Source: Rhodopseudomonas faecalis
Lineage (GTDB): Bacteria; Pseudomonadota; Alphaproteobacteria; Rhizobiales; Xanthobacteraceae
Length of the DNA stretch: 64,000 bases
Direction of reading: 5' to 3'
Assembly: GCF_003217325.1 (NCBI RefSeq)
Contig: NZ_QJTI01000012.1
Span: forward strand, 57,811-121,810
Both the position numbers and the translations under genes were made by a program. The notes beneath the pieces were generated by a model. That model was not told the origin of the DNA and ran no database searches. It worked only from the letters and a program-made list of their open reading frames with translations. Positions 25,551 to 36,342 of this stretch are shown here, in pieces (positions within the stretch are counted from its first letter, which is position 1; every line of letters starts with the position of its first letter).

Positions 25551-26450
25551 ATGGCTGCACTGTCCGCGTCCCTTGCGGTGGCTGAGGCGCGCGAGAGCGT
25601 GGTCCGGATTGGGGCCATCGACGCGGTGCTGCACCTTCCCGAGGGCGCGCGGCAGCCGATTGCGCTGCTGATCGCCGGATCCGGCCCCACCGATCGCGAC
25701 GGCAACGGGCCGCGCCTGTCACCGGCAACCCTGAAAAAGCTCGCCGCGGCATTGGCGGCGCGCGGGATCGCCAGCCTGCGCTACGACAAGCGCGGCGCCG
25801 GCCCCTGGAAAAGCGAATTCGGACGGCTCGAGGGTTTTCGCTTCAGCCATTTTGTCGATGACGCCGCGGCGTTGCTGCGGTTCGTGACCGAGGACGGCCG
25901 CTTTGGATCGATCGCCGTGATCGGTCACAGCGAAGGCGGTCTGGTGGCGATGCTTGCGGCGCAGCGCGTCGCGGTCGCTCGAGTGGTGCTGCTGACCACC
26001 GCCGGGCGTCGCCAGGGAGATCTCTTAAAGGCGCAATTGCAACGCCAGCTCGCACCGCCCGCCTACGCGCCCATCGCCGCAGCGATCGACGCAATCATGG
26101 CCGGGCGCATCGTGGATCCGCCACCCCCGGGGCTGTCGATTCCAGCTGCGATGCAGCCGGCTTTCGCTTCAGCGTTTGCCGAGGATCCGATCAAGCCGCT
26201 GACCGAGCTTGGACAGCCTGTCTTGATCGTCGGCGGTGGCCGTGACCGCCAGGTCGATCGCCAGGATTTTGAGAAGCTGACCGCTGCACGGCCGTCGGCG
26301 CGCCAATTATGGCTGCCGCGCATGAATCACGTGCTGGTCGAGGTCGGAGACGATGACGACGACCTCGCCTCGTACACCCAGCCGGAGCGCGAGCTGGCGG
26401 ACGGGCTGGTCGACGCCATTGCGGCATTCATCACCGCCGACCGGCAATGA
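25551..26450 (+). CDS. Alpha/beta hydrolase, possibly exported
   Basis: 299 residues. Oxyanion segment AGSGPTDRDGNG, nucleophile elbow GHSEGG, and the probable catalytic His in MNHVL. This is the PGAP1/dienelactone-hydrolase-like group. The ATG at 25551 gives a short Ala-rich start, and an alternative GTG at 25464 adds 29 Trp/Ser/Arg-rich residues that look non-native. In another frame the upstream 80 bases read as a leucine-rich signal-like peptide (SLLAKLLLVLLLEAESLLAG), so a frameshift near 25540 is possible. Substrate unknown. Confidence 0.72.
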   Translation: MAALSASLAVAEARESVVRIGAIDAVLHLPEGARQPIALLIAGSGPTDRDGNGPRLSPATLKKLAAALAARGIASLRYDKRGAGPWKSEFGRLEGFRFSHFVDDAAALLRFVTEDGRFGSIAVIGHSEGGLVAMLAAQRVAVARVVLLTTAGRRQGDLLKAQLQRQLAPPAYAPIAAAIDAIMAGRIVDPPPPGLSIPAAMQPAFASAFAEDPIKPLTELGQPVLIVGGGRDRQVDRQDFEKLTAARPSARQLWLPRMNHVLVEVGDDDDDLASYTQPERELADGLVDAIAAFITADRQ

Positions 26451-26470
26451 CGACGGCCGGCGACGGTCTG

Positions 26471-27691
26471 CTACAGCGCTTCGCCCTTCAAGAGCCGCGG
26501 CACTTCGCCGGTCAGCCCGGCGGCCTGACGGATAAACAGCTCTTTCAGCGGCGGCAGCCGGTCGACCAGGCCGAGTCCGATGTCGCGCACGCTGCGCAGC
26601 AGCTGCGACTGGTTCGAGAACAGCAGGTTCAGCGAATTGGTGGCCACGCCCATCGCCATGGTGTCGAACCGCCGCCAGCGCTGATAGCGCTCCAGCACGT
26701 TGAACTGACCGAAATCGACCCCGAGCCGCGCGGCATCGACCACGCATTCGGCGAGCGCCGCGACATCCTTGAGGCCGAGATTGAGGCCCTGCCCGGCGAT
26801 CGGGTGGATGACGTGGGCGGCATCGCCGACCAGCGCCAGCCGCGGCGCGATGAAATCACGCGCCACGAAATAGCCGAGCGGAAACGCGCGCGGCTGATCG
26901 AGCGCCTTCAATTCGCCGAGCCGCAGCCCAAAGCGCCGCTCCAGCTCCTGATGGAATTCGCGCTCCGGCAACGCGGCGATGCGCGCCGCGTCAGCGCGGC
27001 TTTCGGTCCACACCAAGGAGGAGCGCTTGCCGGTGAGCGGCAGGATCGCGAACGGCCCGGCGGGCAGAAAATGTTCTTCCGCGCAGCCATTGTGCTCGCG
27101 CTCATGGCCGACCGTGACCACGATGCCGGATTGGTCGTAGTCCCAGCCATAGGTCGGAATGCCGGCGCGCTCGCGCAGTTTGGAGCGGGCGCCGTCGGCC
27201 GCGACCAGCAGCGCGGCATCGATCACGCTGCCATCGCCGAGCGTCACCGCAATCGCTTCCGGCCTTGTGTCGTAGGACGTCACCGCAGTGGCGCGCAGAT
27301 CGATGCCTTCGGCTTCGGCGCGCTGCATCAAGGCGTCGATCAGATGGCGGTTCTCGACCATGTGCGCGAACGGCTCGCCGGGCACCACCGGACCGGCGAA
27401 GGTCAGAAACACCGGGCGGGTGACGTCTTCGAGCTGACTGTCGGTGACCACCATATCGACGATCGGCTGCGCCGATTCCGCCACTTGCGGCCAGACCTCG
27501 AGCGCCTCGAACAGCCGGCGGCAGGCCGCCACAATTGCGGTGGCGCGCGGGTCGCGGCTCGGCCGCGTCGCGAAGGCCGGATCGGCGACGATCACCGGGA
27601 CCTCTCGGCCAAGCCCCTGGCGTAGCGCCAGCGCCAGCGCCAAGCCGGCGAACGCGCCGCCTCCGATGACAATGCCACGCGATGCTGTCAT
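26471..27691 (-). CDS. UbiH/UbiF/VisC-family FAD hydroxylase
   Basis: 406 residues of a flavoprotein monooxygenase. FAD motif IVIGGGAFAGLALALAL starts the protein, DG-type motif VAADGARSKLRE is central, and GDAAHVIHPIAGQGLNLGLKDV binds the flavin. This matches ubiquinone-biosynthesis hydroxylases that act on the benzoquinone ring in an O2-dependent step. Which of the C1, C5 or C6 positions is modified cannot be told from sequence. The ATG at 27691 fits the family. The gene converges with the hydrolase gene. Confidence 0.9.
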   Translation of the reverse strand: MTASRGIVIGGGAFAGLALALALRQGLGREVPVIVADPAFATRPSRDPRATAIVAACRRLFEALEVWPQVAESAQPIVDMVVTDSQLEDVTRPVFLTFAGPVVPGEPFAHMVENRHLIDALMQRAEAEGIDLRATAVTSYDTRPEAIAVTLGDGSVIDAALLVAADGARSKLRERAGIPTYGWDYDQSGIVVTVGHEREHNGCAEEHFLPAGPFAILPLTGKRSSLVWTESRADAARIAALPEREFHQELERRFGLRLGELKALDQPRAFPLGYFVARDFIAPRLALVGDAAHVIHPIAGQGLNLGLKDVAALAECVVDAARLGVDFGQFNVLERYQRWRRFDTMAMGVATNSLNLLFSNQSQLLRSVRDIGLGLVDRLPPLKELFIRQAAGLTGEVPRLLKGEAL

Positions 27692-27851
27692 ATTGATATG
27701 TCTCACTCTTGCCTGTTGCACGGAGCTGGGCGAAACAAGCACCTAAGGCGCGGGGCGGTGCTTGGTTCGCTTCTATCAGACATCGACGGTCCTGTGAAAC
27801 CGCCCTCCCCGCGCGCGCGCCGGGTGCGCCAATTGAGCAGAAGGCCCACGG

Positions 27852-28733
27852 ATGCCGATGTCGAAAAGCCTTATTGACCTGATTTCGATCCTCGATCTCG
27901 AGCCGCTCGAGGAGAATTTATTTCGCGGAACCAGCCCGAAAACCTCGTGGCAGCGCGTTTTCGGCGGCCAGGTGATCGGTCAAGCCATGGTCGCAGGCTG
28001 CCGCACCGTCGAAGCCCGGCTGCCGCATTCGCTACATTGTTATTTCATCCTGCCGGGCGACCCGCAGATCCCGATCATCTATCAGGTCGAACGGCTTCGC
28101 GACGGCCGCAGCTACACCACCCGCCGCGTCACCGCCATTCAGCATGGTCAGGCGATTTTCACGCTGATGATGTCGTTCCACGTCGAGGAAGACACCGCGT
28201 TCGACCATCAAGACAAGATGCCGGATGTGCCGCCGCCCGAAAAATTGAGCGGCGAAGAGATCATCAAGCAGCCGTTCTTCAAGGAAATGCCGGACTTCAT
28301 CCGGCGCTATTACGAATCCGACCGGCCGATCGAACTGCGCCCGGTCGAGCTCAGCCGTTACTTCGGCCAGAAAATTCCGGACGGCCGCATGCATGTCTGG
28401 ATCCGCACCGCGGCGCGGCTGCCCGATGATCCGGCGCTGCACATGTGCGCGCTGGCCTATGCCTCCGACTTCTCGCTGCTCGACGCCGCGATGGCGCGCT
28501 ATGGCCGCACGCTGTTCGACAAGCGCATGATGCCGGCCAGCCTCGACCACGCCATGTGGTTCCACCGGCCGTTCCGCGCCGACGAATGGCTGCTGTACGC
28601 GCAGGACTCGCCGAGCGCGCAGGGCGGCCGTGGCCTGACCCGCGGTCAGATCTTCCGGGCCGACGGCACGCTGGTCGCTTCGGTGGCGCAGGAAGGCTCG
28701 CTGCGCGAGCGCAAGGAACAACCCGCGGGCTAA
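27852..28733 (+). CDS. tesB: Acyl-CoA thioesterase II (TesB)
   Basis: 293 residues with a double hot-dog fold. The TesB segments FRGTSPKTSWQRVFGGQVIGQAM, SLDHAMWFHRPFRADEWLLY and GRGLTRGQIF hold the Asp, Thr and Gln catalytic residues. It hydrolyses medium and long acyl-CoAs to free acid and CoA. An ATG at 27858 (two codons on) is equally possible. Single gene, followed by a hairpin at 28755-28776 (cgcccgcg/cgcgggcg). Confidence 0.92.
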   Translation: MPMSKSLIDLISILDLEPLEENLFRGTSPKTSWQRVFGGQVIGQAMVAGCRTVEARLPHSLHCYFILPGDPQIPIIYQVERLRDGRSYTTRRVTAIQHGQAIFTLMMSFHVEEDTAFDHQDKMPDVPPPEKLSGEEIIKQPFFKEMPDFIRRYYESDRPIELRPVELSRYFGQKIPDGRMHVWIRTAARLPDDPALHMCALAYASDFSLLDAAMARYGRTLFDKRMMPASLDHAMWFHRPFRADEWLLYAQDSPSAQGGRGLTRGQIFRADGTLVASVAQEGSLRERKEQPAG

Positions 28734-28830
28734 GCTGCGGCTGTCACGGACCCACGCCCGCGCACGATCGCGGGCGCTTCCCATTGCCATGACGATCTGC
28801 CCCGCTCGGGCAATCGCGGCGACAGACCCC

Positions 28831-28924
28831 GTGCTGCCCGCGCTTGGCGCGAGGCGGGCAGCCCCAAATTGCAAGCCGTGCAGCATCAAAGACGTGGATG
28901 GCCGGGACGAGCCCGGCCAAGACG
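28831..28924. repeat. Dispersed double-palindrome repeat (copy 5)
   Basis: A variant left hairpin (ctgcccgcgcttggcgc onward) and a well kept right arm, caaagacgtgg then atggccgggacgagcccgg. The terminal cat is mutated to caa. Confidence 0.7.
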
Positions 28925-29312
28925 CGTGGATATAGCGTTGTCGAGCGAAGTGAGTCCCGGCTCGCGTTCCGCGGCGCGGATCGCACGGTTAGTTGCGCTG
29001 TCGCAAGATGCGCCGCGATCAAGTGGTGACTGCCAACACTGATCGGCCAATCGGTGCGCGATCTCAGCCCAGCAGCAAGGCAAATGCGCTGATCACCACG
29101 CCAAGCCGGCGCACCTGCACTGCGATGGTAGCGAAGTAGCAAGGATGTCTCTGCTCGCTTGCTAGGCAGTTAGCGATGATGAACGCATTGCCGCCCACTG
29201 CGCGGGCACGGATGACTAATAACTAGGCGGAGTTGTTGCCCCCCTGGCACGCAACCGCCCCTCAAGCCCGAAAAAACCCGCAATCATAAATCGTTAGGCA
29301 TTTTCGCCGGTC

Positions 29313-29327
29313 TGGCACGCCATTTGA
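29313..29327 (+). promoter_or_regulatory. Sigma-54-like promoter for glnK-amtB
   Basis: tggcacgccatttga matches TGGCAC-N5-TTGC at the -24 element perfectly and at the -12 element except for A in place of C. It lies about 100 bases upstream of glnK, a gene that in other proteobacteria is nitrogen-regulated through NtrC and RpoN. Confidence 0.5.
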
Positions 29328-29333
29328 TTCTAG

Positions 29334-29768
<435 letters not shown>

Positions 29769-29802
29769 TTTCGCGCTCACCAATCACTCAGGAGTATTAC
29801 AC

Positions 29803-31245
29803 ATGACGTTCACACGTCCCAACGGCGCGGGATTAGCTGTGCTTGCAGGCAGCCTGTTTGCAGCGACCGCCGCCTACGCCGAGCCAACCGTCAACAAGGG
29901 CGACAACGCCTGGATGATGACCTCGACCATCCTGGTCCTGCTGATGATCATCCCCGGCCTGGCGCTGTTCTATGGCGGCCTGGTTCGTTCCAAGAACATG
30001 CTGTCGGTGCTGGCGCAGATTTTCTACACGGTCTGCGTCGCGATCCTGATCTGGGTGCTGTACGGCTACAGTCTCGCCTTCACCGGCGGTTCCGACTTCA
30101 TCGGCGGCTTCTCCAAGGCGTTCCTGATGGGCGTCACCACCGACTCGAAGGTCGCGACCTTCAGCGTCGACGCCAACATCTCGGAGCTGATTTACATCTG
30201 CTTCCAGGCGACGTTCTGCGCCATTACCGCGTCGCTGATCGTCGGCGCCTTCGCCGAACGCACCCGCTTTGCCGCGGTGGCTTTGTTCATGCCGCTGTGG
30301 ATCACGCTGATCTACCTGCCGATGGCGCACATGGTCTGGTACTGGCCGGGCCCGGATGCGATCGACGCCGCTGCCAAGGCACTCGCCGCTGCGACCGACG
30401 AAGCCGCCAAGGCTCAGGCCCAGGCTGCGCTTGACGCGATCAACGCCGACGCCGGCTTCCTGTTCAAGAAGGGCGCGCTCGACTTCGCAGGCGGCACCGT
30501 GGTGCACATCAACGCTGGTATCGCCGGCCTGATGGGCGCGCTGTTGGTTGGTAAGCGTCTCGGCTACGGCCGTGAGCTGATGGCACCGCACTCGCTGACC
30601 ATGACCATGATCGGCACCTCGCTGCTGTGGATTGGTTGGTTCGGTTTCAACGCCGGTTCGAACCTCGAAGCTTCGGGTGGTGCGGCGCTGGCCATGACCA
30701 ACTCGTTCGTTGCCACCGCCGCCGCGGCGCTGTCCTGGATGTTCGCCGAATGGATCATCAAGGGTCATCCCTCGGTGCTCGGCGTGCTGTCGGGTGCGGT
30801 CGCTGGTCTGGTCGCAGTGACCCCGGCCGCAGGCTTCTCCGGTCCGATGGGCGCGATCGTGCTCGGCCTGATCGCCGGCGTGGTCTGCCTGTTCTTCTGT
30901 ACGGTCGTGAAGAATGCGCTGAAGTATGACGACTCGCTCGACGTGTTCGGCGTGCACTGCATCGGCGGCATCGTCGGCGCGATCGGCACCGGCATCGTGG
31001 TCAACCCGGCGCTCGGTGGTACCGGCGTCATGGACTACGCCACCGGCAAGATCGCTGAGTACGACATGGTGACTCAGCTGATCTCGCAGTCCTGGGGCGT
31101 CGGTGTGACGCTGCTGCTGTCGGGCATCGGTTCGGCGATCATCTACAAGGTTGTCGATCTGATCGTCGGCCTGCGGGCGACCGTCGAAGTGGAGCGCGAA
31201 GGCCTCGACCTCGTCGAGCACACCGAGCGTGCCTACAACATGTAA
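29803..31245 (+). CDS. amtB: Ammonium transporter AmtB
   Basis: 480 residues with a cleavable signal peptide (to about residue 26, ATAAYA) and eleven membrane helices. The twin histidines of the pore are in VVHINAGIAG and GVHCIGG, and the ADGS-type signature LWIGWFGFNAGS is present. It conducts NH3/NH4+ across the inner membrane and is gated by GlnK. A 20-residue Ala/Asp-rich loop (AAKALAAATDEAAKAQAQAA) is inserted between helices 4 and 5. The ATG at 29803 has the good ribosome site caggag. A terminator follows. Confidence 0.97.
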   Translation: MTFTRPNGAGLAVLAGSLFAATAAYAEPTVNKGDNAWMMTSTILVLLMIIPGLALFYGGLVRSKNMLSVLAQIFYTVCVAILIWVLYGYSLAFTGGSDFIGGFSKAFLMGVTTDSKVATFSVDANISELIYICFQATFCAITASLIVGAFAERTRFAAVALFMPLWITLIYLPMAHMVWYWPGPDAIDAAAKALAAATDEAAKAQAQAALDAINADAGFLFKKGALDFAGGTVVHINAGIAGLMGALLVGKRLGYGRELMAPHSLTMTMIGTSLLWIGWFGFNAGSNLEASGGAALAMTNSFVATAAAALSWMFAEWIIKGHPSVLGVLSGAVAGLVAVTPAAGFSGPMGAIVLGLIAGVVCLFFCTVVKNALKYDDSLDVFGVHCIGGIVGAIGTGIVVNPALGGTGVMDYATGKIAEYDMVTQLISQSWGVGVTLLLSGIGSAIIYKVVDLIVGLRATVEVEREGLDLVEHTERAYNM

Positions 31246-31313
31246 CCAGCTTACCGGCCTCCGCCGGTAGCTCCGGATCGGACAACGACCCGGCAAACGT
31301 CCAACCCGGAGCA

Positions 31314-31342
31314 GGGCTCCAGCGCAAGCTGGGGCCCTTTTT
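31314..31342 (+). terminator. Rho-independent terminator after amtB
   Basis: gggctccagc-gcaa-gctggggccc hairpin (10-bp stem with one G-U) and ttttt. Confidence 0.85.
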
Positions 31343-31438
31343 CTTGTCCGGTTCTTTGTCCGGCACTTTTTCGATGCGACTTGAGGGCCCGCCCCCGGGA
31401 CTGCCGCAACGGTTCGGTGCGCAGCTGGGCACCGATGG

Positions 31439-31455
31439 TTAATCGCGTCTTAACC
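31439..31455 (+). promoter_or_regulatory. CtrA box upstream of the aminotransferase-ftsK genes
   Basis: ttaatcgcgtcttaacc is an exact TTAA-N7-TTAACC, the CtrA full-site consensus of alphaproteobacteria. It lies 80-100 bases before the aminotransferase start, so it can control the whole aminotransferase-ftsK unit. Confidence 0.55.
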
Positions 31456-31536
31456 TCGCCCTATCTATGGTGATCTGATCCGTTTCCGCTCGATCCGCGA
31501 GCGATCGACGCCCGTGAAAAGTGCTGGCGCTTCCTG

Positions 31537-32769
31537 ATGGTTATGATCGCTTCATCCCGCGTTGCGCAGGGGGCCGGCAGCCCATCCGGCGACGAACGCT
31601 CACCCTTCGCTCGGCTCACCGAGCTGTTGGCGCCGCATCAGCCCGGCCTGCCGCTGATCAACCTGTCGCTCGGCGAGCCGCAGCATGCGCTGCCGCCATT
31701 CGTCGGCGAGGTGCTGGCGCGGCACATTGCCGAATTCGGCCGCTATCCGATGGCCAAGGGCATCGAGCCGTTCCGCCAGACCGCAGCGGCCTGGCTTGGC
31801 CGCCGCTTCGCCCTGCCGCGGCCCGTTGACCCGGACAGCGAAGTGCTGGTGCTCAATGGCAGCCGCGAAGGGCTGTTTCTGGCGGCGCTGGCCGCGGTGC
31901 GCTACGTGCCGCCGCGCAATGGCCCGCCCGCGATCCTGCTGCCCAATCCGTTCTATCCGGCCTATGGCGCCGGCGCCCGTGCCGCCGGCTGCGAGCCGGT
32001 GTTCATGCCGACCACTGCCGCCTCCGGTTTTCTGCCCGACCTCGCCGCGCTCGACGCCGCGACGCTGGAGCGCACGGTGGCGCTCTATCTGGCCTCGCCG
32101 GCCAATCCGCAGGGCGCGGTCGCCTCGCGGGACTATTTCGTGCGGCTGAAGGCGCTCGCCGACCGCCACGGCTTCATGGTGCTGGCCGACGAATGCTATT
32201 CGGAAATCTATACCGGCGAGCCGCCGGGCAGCATGCTGGAAGTCGCCGGGCCCGATTTCGCCCAGGTGGTCGCGTTCCAGTCGCTGTCCAAGCGCTCCAA
32301 CCTGCCCGGCCTGCGGGTCGGCTTTGCCGCGGGCGATCGCAAATTTCTTAGCGTTTTTCACGAGTTGCGGAACGTCGCGGCGCCGCAGGTGCCGATGCCG
32401 CTGCAGCATGTCGCGATCGCCGCCTATGGCGACGAGAGCCATGTCGAAGAGAACCGCCGTCTGTACCGGCAGAAATTCGACCTCGCCGATCAGATCCTCG
32501 GCACGCGCTACGGCTATCGCCGGCCGGCCGGCGGCTTCTGCCTGTGGCTCGATGTGTCAGCGCAAGGCGGTGATGAGGTCGCCACCGTGCGGCTGTTCAA
32601 GGAAGGCGGCGTGCGCGTGGTGCCGGGCAGCTATCTGGCGCGCGCCCAGGCCGACGGCCGCAATCCCGGCGCCGGCTATATCCGGGTGGCGATGGTCCAG
32701 GACCCCGCCACCACCGAGCAAGCGCTGCTGCGCATGGTGCAAGTGCTCGATCGCACGGAAGCGCGGTGA
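31537..32769 (+). CDS. PLP-dependent class I/II aminotransferase (possible DapC)
   Basis: 410 residues of the aspartate-aminotransferase fold. PLP lysine lies in [12 protein letters not shown]. The substrate cleft has [23 protein letters not shown] and ADECYSEIY. Alphaproteobacterial members in this position are commonly called N-succinyl-diaminopimelate aminotransferases, which would put the step in lysine and peptidoglycan synthesis. The family does not settle the substrate. An ATG at 31543 is another possible start. The stop overlaps the first possible ftsK start codon. Confidence 0.82.
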   Translation: MVMIASSRVAQGAGSPSGDERSPFARLTELLAPHQPGLPLINLSLGEPQHALPPFVGEVLARHIAEFGRYPMAKGIEPFRQTAAAWLGRRFALPRPVDPDSEVLVLNGSREGLFLAALAAVRYVPPRNGPPAILLPNPFYPAYGAGARAAGCEPVFMPTTAASGFLPDLAALDAATLERTVALYLASPANPQGAVASRDYFVRLKALADRHGFMVLADECYSEIYTGEPPGSMLEVAGPDFAQVVAFQSLSKRSNLPGLRVGFAAGDRKFLSVFHELRNVAAPQVPMPLQHVAIAAYGDESHVEENRRLYRQKFDLADQILGTRYGYRRPAGGFCLWLDVSAQGGDEVATVRLFKEGGVRVVPGSYLARAQADGRNPGAGYIRVAMVQDPATTEQALLRMVQVLDRTEAR

Positions 32770-35243
32770 GGATGGCCACGATGGAGCGGGTCATTCCACT
32801 GGTCGCCCACCTGCCGCACAGCATTCGCGAGATGCTGGCGCGCCGGCTGCGCGAACTGGCGGGCCTTGGCCTGATCGGGGCGGCGATCGCCGCCGCGGCC
32901 GCACTGATGAGCTGGTCAGTGCAGGACCCCAGCCTCAGCCACGCCACCTCGCGCAAGATCAACAATTTCCTCGGCTATCCCGGCGCGATCGGCGCCGATC
33001 TCGCCATGCAGATCCTCGGGCTCGGCGCGATCATGACCGTGCTGACCGTGGCGGTGTGGGGCTGGCGCATGATGATGCACCGGCCGTTCGACCGCGAGGC
33101 ACTGCGGATCGCGGCCTGGATTCTCGGCACTGCGATCGCCTCTGGCCTCGCAAGCTGCTTCCCGACGGTCGGAACCTGGCCGCTGCCGACCGGCATCGGC
33201 GGCGTGGTTGGCGATGCGTTGGTGCGCGCGCCGGCGGTGGTGTTCGGCCCGCCGGGCTTTTTGTACCGGGTCGTGCTCGGCAGCATTTTCGCCGTCGCCA
33301 TGGTCGGCTGCTTCCTGGTCGCCTGCGGTTTTGGCGCCCGCGAGCCGGAACCGACCCCGATCGAGACCGACGACGCGCCGCTCGAGCTCGACGACGACCG
33401 CGACGGCGGCTCGGCGCTGCTCGGCTGGGTGGTCCATGCCGCGATGAGCCTGAAGGCGCGGGTGACTCGATTGGCAACACTTGGGTACCGCGCGCTGGTG
33501 TCGAGCGCGCCGACCGGCCGCGCCGCCAGCTTCGAGCGCCAGGAGCCGGTGCTGGGCATGCGCCCGAGCCCGTCGATCGCGCCGCAGGCCGACGATCCGC
33601 GCGGCCTGGACGAGGAGCCGGACGAGCCCGATTTCGAGCCGGAGGACGAAGAGGACGACGAGCCGCCGGTGGTGCGGGCGCCGCGCAAGAAGGCCAGCTC
33701 GCGCCAGCCGGCCCGCAAGCCGGCCAGCCGGTTCGAGCTGCCGCCGGTGTCGGTGCTGACTGCGCCGCGCGCCGCCGATCGCCAGCCGCTCAGCAAGACC
33801 GAGCTCGAGACCAATTCGCGCGCGCTGGAAGGCGTGCTGCAGGATTTCGGCGTGCGCGGCGAAATCATCAAGGCGCATCCCGGCCCGGTGGTGACGCTGT
33901 ACGAACTCGAGCCCGCACCGGGCATCAAATCATCGCGCGTGATCGGCCTCGCCGACGACATCGCCCGTTCGATGAGCGCGCTGTCGGCGCGCGTCGCGGT
34001 GGTGCCGGGTCGCAACGCGATCGGCATCGAGCTGCCCAATCCGCATCGCGAAAAAGTGTACCTGCGCGAATTGCTGAGCATGAAGGACAGCAATGAGACG
34101 GTGCACAAGCTGCCGCTGTGCCTCGGCAAGAACATCGGCGGCGAATCGATCATCGTCGATCTGGCGCGCATGCCGCATCTGCTGATCGCCGGTACCACCG
34201 GCTCCGGTAAATCGGTGGCGATCAACACCATGATTCTCAGCCTGGTCTATCGGCTGCGCCCCGATCAGTGCCGGCTGATCATGGTCGATCCGAAGATGCT
34301 GGAATTGTCGGTCTATGACGGCATTCCGCATCTGCTAACCCCGGTGGTCACCGATCCGAAGAAGGCCGTCGTCGCGCTGAAATGGGCCGTGCGCGAGATG
34401 GAAGAGCGCTACAAGAAGATGGCCAAGCTCGGCGTGCGCAACATCGACGGCTACAACAACCGGCTCGGCGAAGCCAAAGCGCGCGGCGAGGAACTGACCC
34501 GCACCGTGCATACCGGCTTCGACAAGGAGACCGGCAAGGCGATCTACGAGGAAGAAAAGCTCGATCTGGAGCCGCTGCCCTATATCGTCATCATCGTCGA
34601 CGAAATGGCCGACCTGATGATGGTCGCCGGCAAAGACATCGAAGGCGCGGTGCAGCGGCTCGCGCAGATGGCGCGCGCCGCCGGTCTGCACGTGATCCTG
34701 GCAACGCAGCGGCCGTCGGTCGACGTCATCACCGGCACCATCAAGGCCAACTTCCCGACCCGCATCTCCTTCCAGGTGACCTCGAAGATCGACAGCCGCA
34801 CCATTTTGGGCGAGATGGGCGCCGAACAGCTGCTCGGCCAGGGCGACATGCTCTATATGGCCGGCGGCGGTCGGATCTCGCGCGTGCACGGCCCGTTCGT
34901 GTCGGACGAGGAAGTCGAGAAGGTCGTCAAACACCTGAAGTCGCAAGGCTCGCCGGAATATCTCGAGGCGGTCACCGCCGAAGAACCGGGCGAGGAAGAC
35001 GGCGCGGTGTTCGATTCCACCGGCATGGGCGGCGGCGGCGATGGCGACCTGTTCAGCCAGGCTGTCGCGATTGTGAAACGCGACCGCAAAGCCTCCACCA
35101 GTTATATTCAGCGCCGGCTGCAGATCGGCTATAACCGCGCCGCGTCGTTGATGGAACGCATGGAACAAGAGGGCATCGTCGGCCAAGCCAACCATGCCGG
35201 CAAACGTGAAATCTTGATCGCTGAAGACGACGGCGGGTTCTGA
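32766..35243 (+). CDS. ftsK: DNA translocase FtsK
   Basis: 825 residues. Four membrane helices (about 32-50, 77-98, 113-131, 165-188) anchor it at the septum, then comes a charged linker (about 190-340), the RecA-like motor with Walker A GTTGSGKS (about 476-483) and Walker [12 protein letters not shown], and a C-terminal winged-helix gamma domain that reads KOPS. It pumps DNA away from the closing septum and activates XerCD at dif. Starts at GTG 32766 or ATG 32772/32781 are all possible; the frame overlaps the aminotransferase stop. lolA and xthA follow. Confidence 0.95.
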   Translation: MRMATMERVIPLVAHLPHSIREMLARRLRELAGLGLIGAAIAAAAALMSWSVQDPSLSHATSRKINNFLGYPGAIGADLAMQILGLGAIMTVLTVAVWGWRMMMHRPFDREALRIAAWILGTAIASGLASCFPTVGTWPLPTGIGGVVGDALVRAPAVVFGPPGFLYRVVLGSIFAVAMVGCFLVACGFGAREPEPTPIETDDAPLELDDDRDGGSALLGWVVHAAMSLKARVTRLATLGYRALVSSAPTGRAASFERQEPVLGMRPSPSIAPQADDPRGLDEEPDEPDFEPEDEEDDEPPVVRAPRKKASSRQPARKPASRFELPPVSVLTAPRAADRQPLSKTELETNSRALEGVLQDFGVRGEIIKAHPGPVVTLYELEPAPGIKSSRVIGLADDIARSMSALSARVAVVPGRNAIGIELPNPHREKVYLRELLSMKDSNETVHKLPLCLGKNIGGESIIVDLARMPHLLIAGTTGSGKSVAINTMILSLVYRLRPDQCRLIMVDPKMLELSVYDGIPHLLTPVVTDPKKAVVALKWAVREMEERYKKMAKLGVRNIDGYNNRLGEAKARGEELTRTVHTGFDKETGKAIYEEEKLDLEPLPYIVIIVDEMADLMMVAGKDIEGAVQRLAQMARAAGLHVILATQRPSVDVITGTIKANFPTRISFQVTSKIDSRTILGEMGAEQLLGQGDMLYMAGGGRISRVHGPFVSDEEVEKVVKHLKSQGSPEYLEAVTAEEPGEEDGAVFDSTGMGGGGDGDLFSQAVAIVKRDRKASTSYIQRRLQIGYNRAASLMERMEQEGIVGQANHAGKREILIAEDDGGF

Positions 35244-35373
35244 CAAGGCGGGTTCAGTGATGGCGTCGATATCTCCTCCGGGGGCGCAGTCCCGAAATCG
35301 CCACAGCATTGCCGTAGCGGCTCGGCGGGAGATCTCTGGCGCAGCATGCGTCGCCGTTGAACAGGACCGGATT

Positions 35374-36243
35374 TTGAACAGCGATCTGACCATCAGCGAT
35401 TGCGGCGCGGGCCGCGCCGTGCCGGCCCGAACCGGCGGCGCCTGGCGTTTGACGCTGGCCGCGGGGCTGACGCTCGGGCTGATGCTGGCGCCGGCCGCGG
35501 CCGAAAACGTGCCGGTGCCCAAGCCGGCGCCGAAAGCACGCGACGATCTGCAATTTTCGACCGCTGGCGCCGCCCATGCCGCGCCGGCGCCGCGCGCCGC
35601 ACCGGCCGTGACCGGAAGCAGCAGCGCCGTGCCGCCGGAGCCGGTGATTCCCGATCCGCGGCGGCACTCGCCCTCCAGCCTGTTCACCACTTTCGACAGC
35701 ACCCAGAAGGCGCAGGCCGCGCGCGTCAGCGCCTATCTGTCGTCGCTGCAGACCCTGGTCGGCAATTTCGTGCAGGTCGGCCCGGATGGTAGCCGCACCA
35801 AAGGCGACTTCTATATTCAGAAGCCCGGCAAGGTGCGTTTCGAATATGACGAGCCCTCGCCGATCGCGATCGTCGCCGACGGCTCCTCAGTCGCGGTGCG
35901 CGATCGCAAGCTCGCGACCCAGGACATCTATCCGCTGTCGCAGACGCCGCTGCGCTATCTTTTGTCCGACCGCATCGATCTTTTGCGCGACACCAATGTG
36001 GTCAGCGTCACCGCCGATGAGCTGTACATCTCGGTGGTGATCGAAGAGAAGCAGGTGATGGTCGGCACCAGTCGCTTACTCTTGATGATCGGCACCAAGG
36101 ACGGCCAGCTCAAACAGTGGACCGTCACCGACCCGCAGGGTTACGACACCACCGTGGCGGTCTATAATCTCGACACCACCAGAAAGCCCGACCCGTCGAT
36201 GTTCAAGATCGACTTCACCAACTACGCGACGCCGCCTGGCTAG
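35374..36243 (+). CDS. LolA-family outer-membrane lipoprotein carrier
   Basis: Exported protein. A hydrophobic signal (LTLAAGLTLGLMLAPAAA) precedes a Pro/Ala-rich linker and a LolA domain that starts near TFDSTQKAQAARVSAYLSSL and includes GSRTKGDFYIQKPGKVRFEY. LolA carries lipoproteins across the periplasm from LolCDE. The TTG at 35374 with acagga upstream puts the signal about 25 residues from the start. A GTG/ATG at 35257/35260 would add 38-39 residues. The linker of about 60 residues before the domain is longer than in E. coli. It follows ftsK closely. Confidence 0.85.
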   Translation: MNSDLTISDCGAGRAVPARTGGAWRLTLAAGLTLGLMLAPAAAENVPVPKPAPKARDDLQFSTAGAAHAAPAPRAAPAVTGSSSAVPPEPVIPDPRRHSPSSLFTTFDSTQKAQAARVSAYLSSLQTLVGNFVQVGPDGSRTKGDFYIQKPGKVRFEYDEPSPIAIVADGSSVAVRDRKLATQDIYPLSQTPLRYLLSDRIDLLRDTNVVSVTADELYISVVIEEKQVMVGTSRLLLMIGTKDGQLKQWTVTDPQGYDTTVAVYNLDTTRKPDPSMFKIDFTNYATPPG

Positions 36244-36342
36244 CACCGCTTCGGTCCTCACACCCTCGAGACCGATCCGAGCCGCGCAAACGTTTTTGCG
36301 CCGCTCAGCGTGCTTGCCGCGCGCCGTCTCCTGCAGATTGTC

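Noticed and set aside
26447..27625. 392-codon open frame opposite the UbiH-type gene
   Set aside because: Antisense shadow in GC-rich DNA; the UbiH-type motifs on the other strand are intact.
29245..29260. First tggcac motif before glnK as a sigma-54 promoter
   Set aside because: The expected TTGC at the right spacing is absent (gcaaccgccc); the second copy at 29313 is better.
29833..31296. 487-codon open frame opposite amtB
   Set aside because: Antisense to a clear transporter; composition (His, Gln, Asp, Arg) is that of a shadow frame.
34335..35702. 455-codon minus-strand open frame opposite ftsK
   Set aside because: Overlaps the FtsK motor on the other strand and has the composition of an antisense frame.
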